64,000 nucleotides of DNA, taken from positions 21,139,615 to 21,203,614 of the forward strand of contig CM019075.1 in the NCBI GenBank assembly GCA_009667805.1, in the 5' to 3' direction. This document shows, piece after piece, positions 45,587-56,667 of this stretch. The DNA is from Leptobrachium leishanense (Eukaryota > Chordata > Amphibia > Anura > Megophryidae). The position numbers were made by a program, and so were the translations under genes. The notes beneath the pieces were generated by a model, which saw only the letters and a program-made list of their open reading frames with translations, made no database searches and had not been told where the DNA came from. Position 1 is the first letter of the stretch; every line of letters starts with the position of its first letter.

Positions 45587-46724
45587 TATATGACCTAAAA
45601 GGGCCTCTTACAGGATTGAGCTTGACACTTGAAATGTTAAGATTGTGAAGTGGTTAGAACTTTATAAACCCTTCGACTACAAAAGGCATTTTTCTGAAAA
45701 CTACTGTCAGGAACCAGTGTTTACCTTTTCAAAATCTTTAATTATACAGTAAGAGATATTTTGGAATTATCCCAATGAATATCCTAACTGTAATAACCTA
45801 TTAGGCAGGGAGATGTTGCCATCTGCTGGCCAAAAGGAGCTACTGCTGTTCAGTTCTCTGTGCAGGATCGGCTGGGGAGCGGTCAGTGAGAGACATTACC
45901 CGACTGGTTTTAAAAAGTGTTAGCATCATGCCCATGATGCAGGATAAATTAAATTCCTTTGCATTGCGCCTGTGGAACACCATATTGACTATAAACCAGG
46001 GGTCAAATACAAGAGTATGACTTGTTTAAATGTGCCGTATAACATCATTAATAGCCAACCTTCCTGGTAAAATACTTTGCAAATAAATATCTTAAAAATT
46101 TAGGGAAACTCCATGAAGTGATTCAAATATATTCACTGTAATCGTTTATTTATTTAGGTTAGTATTTGATATTTATAATGTAAATAAACAACACCCTAAT
46201 AGAGGAATTCTATCAAGTAAAGAACAATAGGTTAGAATGAATATCCTGAAACAGATCATAATTGAAAATTAGTATCCTACAAATACTATGCCATTCTGGG
46301 TCAATTTGCCCAATTTGATGGCACCAAAATTATCTCATAGAAGACTATCATACCTTCTGTTCATAGAATGCCGAATTGCACTAAAATTGTAGCAAAACCT
46401 CAGATTTTCAGTGTTTCAATGCCACAGGTTTACACAGACGAACCCCATAGGTTTCAATATGAAAAATTTATATATCGTTTTACATTTTAAAAAAAACCTT
46501 TTAAAAGAACTGGTTAACAAAAAATTAAAAGACCTTTTTGTATTTTTTTTTTTACATAGTTACACTATGTATACAGCCTTACATTGAATATACTAGAATC
46601 AATTCATTTATTGGCGTTTTTAATAAATATTCATGGTATCTGTTATATAAAGGGCCAGCAAACTGACAGGGGTTTGTCAGGTGTCACCTGAGCAGCAGGA
46701 GGACAGACCCTGTGTGGCAATGGT
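45587..46724. other. Intergenic sequence, no gene seen
   Basis: A/T-rich sequence without recognised exon. A stretch near 46360-46500 (CCCATAGGTTTCAATATGAAAAA) resembles the interior of the inverted-repeat transposon at 4915 and may be an old fragment. Confidence 0.5.
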
Positions 46725-46933
46725 ACCGGCTGGGTGGAGTAGAGGTAGCATCACTGCTTTGCGTGGAGAGAACCTGGGTTCGATCCCGATGAGCACCTCT
46801 CCAGTAAGTGTCCTTGGGCAAGACACCTAACGGTACATACTCGCAACCCAGGACATACTTGAAAACGAGAGAAATCTCAATGTATCCTTCCTGCTAAAAT
46901 ATGTTCTCAAAAAAAAAAAAAAAAAAAAAAAAA
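46725..46933 (+). mobile_element. tRNA-derived SINE
   Basis: A tRNA-like head with an A-box-like GTAGAGGTAGCA and a clear B box GGTTCGATCCC at 46777-46787. The block TGTCCTTGGGCAAGACACCTA, common in V-type vertebrate SINEs, and a 3' part ending in a poly-A tract at 46909-46933 follow. No intact tRNA cloverleaf, so it is a SINE and not a tRNA gene. Confidence 0.75.
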
Positions 46934-47159
46934 TCCTCAGGGGTGAGTGATGAGTACGGCCTGTGATCCAGCGCCCGCTCTGCCTGTCACTGCGAATTGA
47001 ACATCAGCTCTTAGCCAAAACTGGTACAGTGCCTCTCCTGAAACTTGTGTCTGGATCCACCCCTGGCCAGGGGCTTTATTCCAACCCCGGTGTAAACTTA
47101 ACCTGAGCTATGACAGTCTATGGAGTTGCTACGTTTACAACAGCTCTGGTTAGGCTTAC

Positions 47160-47272
47160 ACCAGGATTGGAACTACGTATCCCATGATGTCTAGTCAGCC
47201 CATAGGCTGAGCATTATGGGTAATCTAGTTTCAAAACCCTCTATGGAGCCAGGGCTGCTGACCCCCGTTTTA
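47160..47272. mobile_element. hAT-like MITE
   Basis: GGAACTACGTATCCCATGATG with its partner TTATGGGTAATCTAGTTTC, ending CAGGGCTGCTGACCCCCG. Another member of the 7957 family, next to the long inverted-repeat element. Confidence 0.65.
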
Positions 47273-47944
47273 TATGATGACACCTTCATTATAGACTGTA
47301 GAGGAATAATCTGGTGGCAAAACAGTCTGAAAACACATGATAAAGCGCGATAGTGGTTGTGTTGATCCATGTGTCTCAGTAAATATAAAAACAAGCAGTG
47401 GATACAATAACTCTATAAATAAACCATATACTCTTTATAGAATTGATGATATTCCTCCATATGCAGCGGGTTTAATAGATGCCGAGTCTAAGGTCCTGGC
47501 AGCTGTTGCCAAAGGATCAGGGACCCGCAACCAGGGATGTAGATGCATACTTTGGTAACATCGGAGCGCTGACCACTTGAACGAAGGACCTCAGTCTAAG
47601 TAAACCAAATGACTTCTCAGCGCTCGGCGATTTTGTAATTCCAGCTCCTCGTATTTTGCGGCAGCGCTCAATCCATTTAAATAATTTCTCTCAGTCGGAT
47701 GCGTCCACAGGGCTTTCTATTCCGGAAAGCTTCCTTCATTGAGATTGGCAATTCAGTTCCATTACGAGCCTATTTCTAGATAAATTCAACATACACTTTA
47801 TTCTTCATGTATATAAGCACCCACCAACCCTATGTTTGTGTCGAAAGAGCGAGGATATTTTCTAATGGGTATGACACCCTCTAGTGGAGACGGAAAGATA
47901 TTACACTCAGGAAGCACTGCTTAAAGAAGGGATGGTGAGACCAT

Positions 47945-48874
47945 CAGGGTTATTCAAAGAGATTCGAAAAGTCACCGCACGTTCGGTGACTTTTCGTTCT
48001 CTTCAATTCGGTTTGTTTTGCCGATCCCATTTCGGCGACCCTGCGGTGTATTCAGCAAGCACCACAGGGTCCCCGAATTGCAGGGAAAGGCTGACGAAAA
48101 CCCGACGAAAACTAACCGCAAAACCCACCGAATGCACGCCGAAAACCCCCAAAAACATCTGGATTAACCTGCCGAAAACCACAGAAAAACCCGAGCAGGA
48201 GCCGATCACACGAAGCGAAGCCGCTGGAAAAAGCCGAGACCGCAGACGGAGTGAAGTGAATAAATTAGGAAAACAGTTTGCATGAATGATTGAAAAGTGA
48301 AACGCTGTTTGCAAAGAAACTACTTAGCGAAAATGTCTGAAATTTGCACATGAAGTCCAGGGAATGATAATAAAGAGGACTGTTACAGAAAAAATAAGTA
48401 AACTTAAAAATAAAAAATAAAAAAAAATAATCAGACTTTTAAAAAAAAAAAAAATTTTTGAAAAATGCTTAAAATATTCTAAAAAAAATCTATAAATAAA
48501 GAGACTCTTTACTGCAGAATTTTATAATGAACGGTTTATTAGATATTGAATTAAAACGGGAATATTTTTAACATTGAAGTCTATGGGATTCTCCTGAATA
48601 AATTTGCCGCATGAAACCACCGAATAGCAGGGCATTTCGGCAACCTTTCACTGCTGGTTTGTGTTCTCTGAATAGCCGAAGCAGTGCTTTTTCATGGGGA
48701 TTTCACTGCCCTCGAACAGGCACCGAACGGGCACCGTATGTGCAGGCAATTCGCCAGGATTTGGCGTATTGCCTGCTCTCTGGATAGCCGAATGGCCAGG
48801 AAAGGTAACCGAACACTGATTTTCAGCGTTCGGTTACCTTTCTCAAGCAATTCGGATCTCTTTGAAAAACCCTG
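47945..48874. mobile_element. 930-bp inverted-repeat DNA transposon, copy 2
   Basis: Reverse-oriented copy of the element at 4915, beginning CAGGGTTATTCAAAGAG and ending CTCTTTGAAAAACCCTG. CAT is duplicated on both sides (47942-47944 and 48875-48877). Subterminal hairpins are at the two ends (GTCACCGCACGTTCGGTGAC and GGTAACCGAAC). It sits in the left arm of the long inverted-repeat element, and the corresponding uninterrupted site is present in the right arm at 50032-50034. Confidence 0.92.
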
Positions 48875-49498
48875 CATTATTCTGCCAAGGTTCCTTCATT
48901 GAGATTGGCAATTCAGTTCCATTACGAGCCAATTTCTAGAAAAATTCAACACACACGTACAGGAAGAATAAAGCACCCGCCAACCCTAGGTTTGTGTCGC
49001 AAAAGTGCCGCTCGCATGCTGCTCTCCCGCCAGAAGGTTCAGCAGTCAGCTCTGATGTCAAATGTGTCCAGAATTGCGAGTCCCTCGTCACGAGGCAACA
49101 ATTGCTTGGATCTCGAACCATATGGGGACTCTGTTTTGCTTAAGTTTATCAGCAAAACTTTGCCTGGTGTTTGAATTGCCCTCTCTGGTCTGCTGGAGTT
49201 TATCATGGTTGCCAGGGCCAGATGGAGCCATGTCTCCAAGTGGCACTTTGCCAGCGGAGGCATTTTGCTTCCCTATCAAAGGCCGTGGCACTTTTACTTG
49301 ACCTCTGCGCGTGGCGAGTGGTAGAATGAGGTGGCAGGGATTATTCCTGCTTCCCTCACTGCTGTGCACCAGATCTTCTGTCACACTGTGCCTATCATCT
49401 TCCGGGCGCAACGGGAAGGAGGATCCAGTGCGCTTCATTGAGTGAGGGAAGCAGGGATAATCCTCACCCCCAAATTCTACTACTCACTGCGCACCATG

Positions 49499-49858
49499 GA
49501 GGGGAGGGGGTGAAATGAATTAAATGGGGGGGTGAAATTAAATGGGGAGGGGGTGTGACAAGGAATTTCAAACACCCTCCCCATTTAATTCACCCCCTTT
49601 CCCAATTAATTTCACACACCCTCCCCCATTTAATTAATCCCCCCTTCCCAATTAATTTCACACACCCTCCCCCATTTAATTAATCCCCCCTTCCCAATTA
49701 CTTTCACACACCCTCCCCCATTTAATTAATCCCCCTTCCCAATTAATATCACACACCCTCCCCCATTTAATTAATCCCCCTTCCCAATTAATATCACACA
49801 CCCTCCATTTAATTAATCCCCCTTCCCAATTAATTTCACACACCCCTCCCCATATTCC
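49499..49858. repeat. C-rich tandem repeat, about 46-bp unit, with inverted lead-in
   Basis: About six copies of ACACCCTCCCCCATTTAATT, AATCCCCCTTCCC and AATTAATTTCAC. The preceding 60 bases (GGGGTGAAATGAATTAAATG, then GGGAGGGGGTGTG) are the reverse complement of the unit, so a long hairpin is possible. Confidence 0.88.
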
Positions 49859-50747
49859 TTTTTTAAATGATTACATTTTTATTTTATGAGCACAAAATAT
49901 GAAAAAATTTATCTTTCAGATCAAACCTAAAGATAGAAATAATTTAAATAATTATAGCTAAATTTTAAGTTGTTCATTTTGTATGGCCCTCGAATTATCT
50001 TCTAAAACTCCGAAAGGGCCTTGGCAGAATAATGGTTTCCCCATCCCTTCTTTAAGCAGTGCTTCCTGAGTGTAATATCTTTCCGTCTCCACTAGAGGGT
50101 GTCATACCCATTAGAAAATATCCTCGCTCTTTCGACACAAACATAGGGTTGGTGGGTGCTTTATTCTTCATGTATCTAAGTGTATGTTGAATTTATCTAG
50201 AAATAGGCTCGTAATGGAACTGAATTGCCAATCTCAATGAAGGAACCTTTTCGGAATAGAAAGCCCTGTGGACGCATCCGACTGAGAGAAATTATTTAAA
50301 TGGATTGAGCGCTGCCGCAAAATACGAGGAGCTGGAATTACAAAATCGCCGAGCGCTGAGAAGTCATTTGGTTTACTTAGACTGAGGTCCTTCGATCAAG
50401 TGGTCAGCGCTCCGATGCTACCAAAGTATGCGTCTACATCCCTGGTTGCGGGTCCCTGATCCCTTGGCAACAGCTGCCAGGACCTTAGACTTGGCATCTA
50501 TTAAACTCGCTGCATATGGAGGACTATAAATCAATTCTATAAAGTGTACATGGTTTATTTATAGAGTTATTGTATCCACTGCTTGTTTTTATATTTAATG
50601 AGACACACATATCAACACAACCAATATCACACTTTATTATGTGTTTTTAGACTGTTTTGCCGCCAGATTAACCCTCTACAGCAGGGGTGGGCAAACTACG
50701 GCCCGCTGGCCACATGCGGCCCACCACACAGCTTTTTGCGGCCCGCA

Positions 50748-50925
50748 AAGAGACAGCGGCGTTCTTCTACTCCCGAGGCGAGCGGCCGCTGACATGCAGC
50801 TTGGCCGCTCGCCTGGGATGGGAACCACCTGACCAGCGCGCGATCTTGCAAGAACGCGGCTGGTCAGGTGGTTCCCATTCCCGTCGAGCAGCAAAGCGGC
50901 CTCAGGAGTAGAAGAACACCGGTGG
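50748..50925. repeat. GC-rich palindrome in the outer hAT-like element
   Basis: GTTCTTCTACTCCCGAGGC pairs with GCCTCAGGAGTAGAAGAAC, and GGGAACCACCTGACCAGC pairs with GCTGGTCAGGTGGTTCCC near the centre. It spans about 175 bases with a 20-base loop. Confidence 0.85.
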
Positions 50926-50984
50926 ACGACGCGAAGCCTGGGGCCACAGCAGAGGAGGAAAGAGCTGGGAGAAAATATAACCAT

Positions 50985-51107
50985 TTGAGCTGCCTGGGGG
51001 CAATAATATCCATGTGACCTGGGGCAAATAGATCCATGTGAGCTGGGGCAATATATACCCATGTGAGCTGGGGGCAATATATACCCATATGAGCTGGGGG
51101 CAATATA
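50985..51107. repeat. Minisatellite A, left half (about 26-bp unit)
   Basis: Units such as CAATATATACCCATGTGAGC with TGGGGG; the first two units are degenerate (AATAATATCCATGTGACC, AAATAGATCCATGTGAGC). The array resumes on the other side of the Tc1 element at 62217. Confidence 0.9.
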
Positions 51108-51283
51108 CAGTGGCAAGAAAAATTATGTGAACCCTTTGGGATTACGTGAAGTTTTGCATGAATTGGTCATAAAATGTGCTCTGATCTTCATCTAAGTCAC
51201 AACAATTTGAAAAACAGTCTGCTTAAAATAATACAACACAAACATATGTTTTCATGTTTTTATTGAACAGAACATGTAAATAT

Positions 51284-51640
51284 TCACAGTGCAGGGTGGA
51301 AAAAGTATGTGAACCTTTGGACATAATTACTGGTTGACCCTCCTTTGGCAGCAATAACCTCAACCAAATGTTTCCTGTAGTTGCAGATCAGACCTGCACA
51401 ACGATCTGGAGTAATTTTGGACCACTCCTCTTCACAAAACTGTTTCAGTGTAGCAATATTCTTGGGATGTCTGGCGTGAATCGCTCTCTTAAGGTCATGC
51501 CACAGCATTTCAATCGGGTTGAGGTCAGGACTCTGGGCCACTCCAGAAGGCGTATTTTGTTTTGTTGAAGCCATTCTTTTGTTGAATTACTTGTATGCTT
51601 TGGGTCATTGTCCTGTTGCATCACCCATCCTCTGCGGAGC
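51284..51640 (-). pseudogene. Tc1 transposase, C-terminal part
   Basis: Continues the transposase beyond the hAT insert: [20 protein letters not shown] (second Asp) and, after a frame change near 51540, [20 protein letters not shown] (Glu) to GGSTSNYVQ. Together with the N-terminal part it shows a complete but broken DDE transposase. Confidence 0.9.
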
Positions 51641-51689
51641 TCAGGGGCGGATCCAGGGGGGGGCAACGGGGCAATTGCCCCCGAGATTT

Positions 51690-51945
51690 GAGCCGGGGAC
51701 CCAGATGCCGGGCAGCGCCGGAGTGCCTGCCCGGTCCTGAAGAGTCCGTCCTGTTAAAGGGATGCGGCTGCGTGCAGGCGCCGGCGTCACGTGGTCCGGC
51801 TAATCAGGTGGTACTGAGTCTCGGTACCACCTGACTGGCCGGACCGCGTGACCTGCGCACGCACGCAGCCGCCTCCACTTCAACAGGACGGACTCTTCAG
51901 GACCGGGCAGGCACTCCCGCGCTGCCTGGCATCTGGGTCCCCGCT
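51690..51945. repeat. GC-rich palindrome in the inner hAT
   Basis: GGGGACCCAGATGCCGGGCA pairs with TGCCTGGCATCTGGGTCCCC, TCCTGAAGAGTCCGTCCTGTT pairs with AACAGGACGGACTCTTCAGGA, and TCAGGTGGTACTGAG pairs with the central CTCGGTACCACCTGA. Each arm is about 120 bp. Confidence 0.9.
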
Positions 51946-52005
51946 CAGAGTCAACCCTGTTCCCTGCCGGAGCTGGAGGCCTGGAGCAATATCCAGGTGA
52001 GAGCT

Positions 52006-52635
52006 GGGCAAATCCATGTGTAAGCTGGGGCAAATCCATGAGCTGGGCAAATCCATGAGCTGGGGCAAATCCATGAGCTGGGGCAAATCCATGAGCTGGG
52101 GCAAATCCATGACCTGGGGGCAAATCCATGACCTGGGGGCAAATCCATGAGCGGGGCAAATCCATGAGCTGGGGCAAATCAAATCATGAGCTGGGGGCAA
52201 ATCCATGAGCTGGGGGCAAATCCATGAGCTGGGCAAATCCATGACCTGGGGGCAAATCTATGACCTGGGGGCAAATCCATGAGCTGGGCAAATCCATGAG
52301 CTGGGGGACAAATCCATGACCTGGGGCAAATCCATGACCTGGGGCAAATCCATGAGCTGGGCGCAAATCCATGAGCTGGGGGAAAATCCATGAGCTGGGC
52401 AAATCCATGAGCTGGGGCAAATCCATGACCTGGGCGCAAATCCATGACCTGGGCGCAAATCCATGAGCTGGGGGCAAATCCATGAGCTGGGGGCAAATCC
52501 ATGAGCTGGGCAAATCCATGAGCTGGGGCAAATCCATGACCTGGGGGCAAATCCATGAGCTGGGGGCAAATCCATGACCTGGGGGCAAATCCATGAGCTG
52601 GGCAAATCCATGAGCTGGGGCAAATCCATGAGCTG
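52006..52635. repeat. Minisatellite B, left half (17-20-bp unit)
   Basis: About 33 copies of CAAATCCATGAGCTGGGGG, with GACC replacing GAGC in many units and variable G runs. It stays open on the minus strand as repeated MDLPPAHGFAPSSWIC, an artefact. The array resumes at 60528 after the retroelement. Confidence 0.93.
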
Positions 52636-54536
52636 TGTCGGATATAATCTCTGCACGTGAATACAACACGTTTGTGTATATTGGATTTATCAGCCAAGCC
52701 TCCAATATGTCTATATTGGACTTACTGGACCTACCTCGGCAGTCGCCTCCAATATATCAGGGATTATTATTTCATAAGAAACTTATACGAGACACAAATA
52801 TCAATCGTTTATATCTCTTAGAAATTATCCTGAATTCTTTTAATTGTCTGTGTTTTGCTTTAAAAAATACAATAATCAATAATCGGAAAAATATATATAT
52901 ATTTATTACGTATACAAAAGAATTTCAAATCATATCATAAACAACAATTTATAAACCACACTCCATCAGCATATAAAAACTAGCTTCACAATATATGTAT
53001 CTCCGGTTAGTAACTGCATATATGATTAATATCATTTATTTTCTCAGTTAGTAACTAATACACAAATGGTTAATAAACATTTCTGCTTAATACAACATGC
53101 ATTTCCCAGCAAACAATGTTTAACCAGCCAGCTCTTTTAGATATATATATATATCTCTATGCTACATAGATCAACAAAAGATGAGCTAATTTGATAAGTA
53201 ATAAAAACTTATTTAGTGAATCCTCCCCTAATCTCGAGAATTAAACTTCTAATCTTTTGCTTTTTATTTTGTAGTTCTATAATTCCTTGCTCATTAATTT
53301 TAATCACAGTAATTTCCAAATTCAATATATATTGGTATCAATCTTGCAACATGTCTTTAGGAATAAATCCTTATATCCACTTCTTCATATTTCTATCTGC
53401 AGAATAGAAAATACTTAGAATTTGGATTTTAACCGTATCCGAGAAGTCTCAGTCTACGTTGCAAAAATCTCTACAAATATATTTTTACATTAATTCCTTA
53501 TTTCATACATTACCTGTCCAATTTGGATGTTGATGAGTCTGCCTTGGAATTTTCTATGTGATGCTTTGTTTTGGAATATGTGAAAATTATCGATATTAGA
53601 TAATCAATGCATGTGAGTTAGAGATTTGGTGAGAATATTAATTGCCTCATGTCTTGGGATCTGAGTGCATCGTGTGTGAGTCTGCTCGGTTGCTCAGAGT
53701 GTCATATGTAATGGATGTCTGAGTGCATTGCGATGCGTCCCGATGGCTGGCAATCTCCGACTCCTCAGAGTGTCATGTATAATGAATGTCTGAGTGCATG
53801 GCGATGTGACTCTCTCCGCTGGAATCTCTGACTGTTCTACCAAAAACTTTTTCCCGCTTATTATAGCCACACAGTTAATATTAATGATAATATAAATCAT
53901 TATTTTTACTATCCTGTAGAGGGCAGTGTTGCACTTCTAATTTAATTCCAATTAATTCCCCAATTTCTTTTTCTCGGTCTTTATCTAGGGTCACAAGGTC
54001 AGACTTAGCTTAACAAAGACCTTGTCTCTTCTCAGTCTCTAGACTGTCTCTTGAGATTTATAGCTCTCCTCCCTTTTGGTTGCTAAGAGCCTTATCAGCT
54101 AAATTCTTTTCTGGTTACAGAATATTCTTCAGTGATTTCTTTTATTTATCAATTATACTTTCTACAATATTATTGGAGTATATATTTCACTATTGTAATT
54201 ATAATAAAATATACCTGTTATAAACATATATTTTGTGAATATACTTTTATATTACAAAATATTTAACTCTTATTCCTATACCCAAAAGACAAAATCTCTT
54301 TTGTTTTAAAATTTAAAACAGACCAATAAATTTACTTATGACATGTCTTAGCATTATCTCGCATTCATTCTAGGTTCCTTCATGTCTGGGATTTCTTAAC
54401 CCAGGAATGAACTTTGTAAAAAAAATCTTGTTCATTTCTAAACCTAGAAAATATTTTGAAAGAAAAACTGTCTTTAAAACAAAATGGCTACAGGCATCCA
54501 TTTTAAATTCGCCTTTTCTGTGTAATATACCTGACA
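52636..54536 (-). repeat. 3' LTR of the retroelement (1901 bp)
   Basis: Nearly identical to the LTR at 58619. The differences I see amount to about ten small changes over 1.9 kb (for example GTGTATATT versus GTATATATT, and a two-base indel near 52883). Open frames inside occur equally in both LTRs and are not taken as genes. Confidence 0.95.
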
Positions 54537-54539
54537 TAA

Positions 54540-54548
54540 CCCCCCTTT
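54540..54548 (-). promoter_or_regulatory. Polypurine tract before the 3' LTR
   Basis: AAAGGGGGG on the minus strand, three bases before the LTR. A second similar tract (AAAGGGGGAG) lies about 60 bases upstream at 54607-54616. Confidence 0.6.
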
Positions 54549-54621
54549 GGTTTCTTGGATATTTATTTATTGACCAATCAATAAATTTCAGGAAAACATA
54601 CATTATCTCCCCCTTTACCAA

Positions 54622-55320
54622 TTAGGCTAGGTCTCCGCCTTTCGCGACACGTTTTTCTTCTTTCATCCATTTAATAATTGAAGATGCAGTGTTTTTAAAC
54701 TTCAATGTACGTACTTTCTTTGTTAGTACAATCATCCAGACTGTTAGAAACATAATTACTATACAAATCACAATCTTTGTAATCTTCGGCCCGTTATAAG
54801 CAGATAGCAATTGATGATCAATCTGTAAATACATTGGAGCATAAATTGTTAGATTATCTTTTTTATTATTAGAAGTTCAATAGTATGGTCATGCTAGTTC
54901 TTTAGCAAAGATTTCAAATCTGGATTCATGGGTATCTCTTGCCCTTGGAATACGACAACGATTTGTATCTCTTCATACCAGACTTCATTTATAAAATAAC
55001 TTCTCGATAACAACTCTTGATTCTTTAGAAACTTTCACGAGAATCACTGGTGTGGGTATGAACACTCTCTTGTTTTGTACCAGATTCTTCCGGTAAACAT
55101 TTGCTTCTCTTTCTGTATCAAACAGCGGTTGCAATAAAATATGCAGCAAATCTTTTCTTTCGGTGGTTCTTGTACATAGCAATCAACGGTATCCTGGCTG
55201 TATCCCGCATGTCTTTCAGGCTTGCATGAGCTTGATGCGCATGGGACTTGAGCATTCTCCTTGGAATTGTGCGGAAAACCGTAGAATTTCCAGATAGTCG
55301 CAATCTTTGATGGTCCGATT
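54622..55320 (-). pseudogene. Broken 3' region, possible env remnant
   Basis: Between protease and 3' LTR there are only short frames with stops. The last one (54834-54622) encodes a strongly hydrophobic helix (IVICIVIMFLTVWMIVL) followed by a basic tail of about 40 residues, as at the C-terminus of a retroviral-type transmembrane envelope subunit. Upstream short frames are unassigned; one includes a tetrabasic stretch followed by hydrophobic residues near 55150, which may be chance. The region is interrupted by stops and frameshifts and would not give a full protein. Confidence 0.35.
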
Positions 55321-55651
55321 CATCTTTGCGGATTAAGCGTCGCAGTTCGGATTAACCATTTATCTCAATTTCTGTTGGAAGAAAGAGTATAAATAACCAT
55401 TCATAGACTAGCGATTTCACTCAAATTCCCTATAGATATTCTGATCTCTGATTAATTTTAATTAACCGTACGGATCTAGTCTATCTACTAGCTTGAGTTA
55501 AACATCTGAATGCTGGGAAGAAGAATCACATGTTAATTAAAACATCACTTCACATGATACCAGTTAAGTGTCTTCTGTTGTTCCATCTTCACATATCCTG
55601 AGATAATCTAGAATGACAATCATGCAATTGAGCTTGGCAGTTTTATTTCTT
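54837..55651. other. Interior of the retroelement between protease and 3' frames
   Basis: Occupies the position where polymerase and integrase would be expected. No such motifs are seen in any frame. It partly overlaps the broken 3' region above. Confidence 0.6.
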
Positions 55652-56518
55652 CTAGAAATATATAACATAACTTCTACCAATAACATTAGGACTGTCTCCA
55701 TCATCTAGATCTGTTATCCACTCATCTTGAGGATCTGGGTATCTGATCACTTCAGGGTCACTATGTCCATCTGGTTCTGTCTCCCTCTTGTGGAGGTGAA
55801 TAATTAGCACGTCATTTTCCAGACATATATCTCGAATTCTCTCGAGGGGAACACATATGGTGTTATCCTCCTGCTCTCCTGTAGTCAGGGGCTTTGGCCT
55901 TAAGAAAGAGATATCAGGTGTCTGGCTATTTCTGAAGTGGACTTCAATAGAATCCGGCCTTTCCTCAATCACATGGCAGTTACGCTGAGTGTGATGGGAT
56001 TGGGATCTATCATAGCTGATTGGAACATTTACTTGGGACCAAATAACCTCATTGATAAAATCAATGATTGGATTTAACCTTTTGAGAAGGTCCATTCCAA
56101 TAATTAGGCGATTTTGGGGCAGATCCACAACAAGTGTTGGATGCCGAATTACTTTATTCCCCAATTTAAAATCCAATTTAGCCGTGCCCAGAACTTTCAG
56201 AGATGTGCCACTCACACTCACTAGATTAGCATTAGATTTATCTAATCTAGGCTTCCTGGAGGACAGTTCTTGGACCTGTTCAAAATAATGTGCTGATATT
56301 AACGTAACCTGGCTTCCAGTGTCTAGCAAGGACGGAATATGTGGTAAATTATCTTGTAATTCTACATTCACATAATATCGGTCTTCAATACTATGCAATT
56401 TACAGAGAAATTTAGAGTGAGATATGAAATTAGGTTTTGGATAGATTTTACCAACTGATTTTGCTCTCTCAAACGTGCTTTTGGCAGCTGTGCTGTCCAT
56501 TTCGGATCTTGCTCGCAC
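55652..56518 (-). CDS. Retropepsin-type aspartic protease of the retroelement
   Basis: Open frame in the -1 frame relative to gag, opening just after a TAA about 150 bases past the gag stop. SLLDTGSQVTLIS is the catalytic Asp-Thr-Gly motif, VSVSGTSLKVLGTAKL is flap-like and RLIIGMDLLKRLNP is the C-terminal ILG-D-like block. It continues for about 130 residues of unassigned acidic sequence and stops at 55652. The first in-frame ATG encodes MDSTAAKSTF. Normally RT, RNase H and integrase follow, but here they are missing. How it would be expressed (read-through and -1 shift, or splicing) is not evident. Confidence 0.8.
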   Translation of the reverse strand: MRARSEMDSTAAKSTFERAKSVGKIYPKPNFISHSKFLCKLHSIEDRYYVNVELQDNLPHIPSLLDTGSQVTLISAHYFEQVQELSSRKPRLDKSNANLVSVSGTSLKVLGTAKLDFKLGNKVIRHPTLVVDLPQNRLIIGMDLLKRLNPIIDFINEVIWSQVNVPISYDRSQSHHTQRNCHVIEERPDSIEVHFRNSQTPDISFLRPKPLTTGEQEDNTICVPLERIRDICLENDVLIIHLHKRETEPDGHSDPEVIRYPDPQDEWITDLDDGDSPNVIGRSYVIYF

Positions 56519-56667
56519 TTAGTCTGGGGAGATAAAATACATTTTCCTTCTCTTTGCAGGGAAGGGTTTAAATCATCAACCATACAAACATTTGTATTAA
56601 TCATTTCATCATCACTTTCTGGTAAATTGTCATGGATGCTGGTTACTTCATCAGAAACATCATCTAG

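Larger units (their letters stand above)
47296..50680. mobile_element. Element with inverted arms of about 650 bp
   Basis: The left arm (47296-47944 plus 48875-48885) is the reverse complement of the right arm (50020-50680). It starts CTGTAGAGGAATAATCTGG and ends in the right arm at CCAGATTAACCCTCTACAG. Arms differ at scattered bases and share long exact stretches such as the segment around TCTCAGTCGGATGCGTCCAC. The 1.1-kb centre (48886-50019) begins with a second partial copy of the arm (TTCCTTCATTGAGATTGGCA) and holds a C-rich tandem repeat. No transposase is seen. It could be a non-autonomous transposon with long terminal repeats or an inverted duplication. Confidence 0.75.

Noticed and set aside
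46725..46800. tRNA gene
   Set aside because: Has A- and B-box-like sequences but no cloverleaf, and a SINE body and poly-A tail follow.
51880..52705. Minus-strand frames rich in MDLPPAHGFAPSSWIC repeats, also at 60361-60888
   Set aside because: Translation of minisatellite B. One of them runs on into LTR sequence by chance.
52635..53407. Small frames in the left LTR (duplicated at 58618-59394)
   Set aside because: Identical frames in both LTRs, no recognisable product, no coding signature; treated as LTR sequence.
54985..55303. Basic short frames near the 3' LTR as accessory retroviral genes
   Set aside because: Overlapping frames with several stops; a cysteine-rich reading and a tetrabasic reading compete, so neither is supported.
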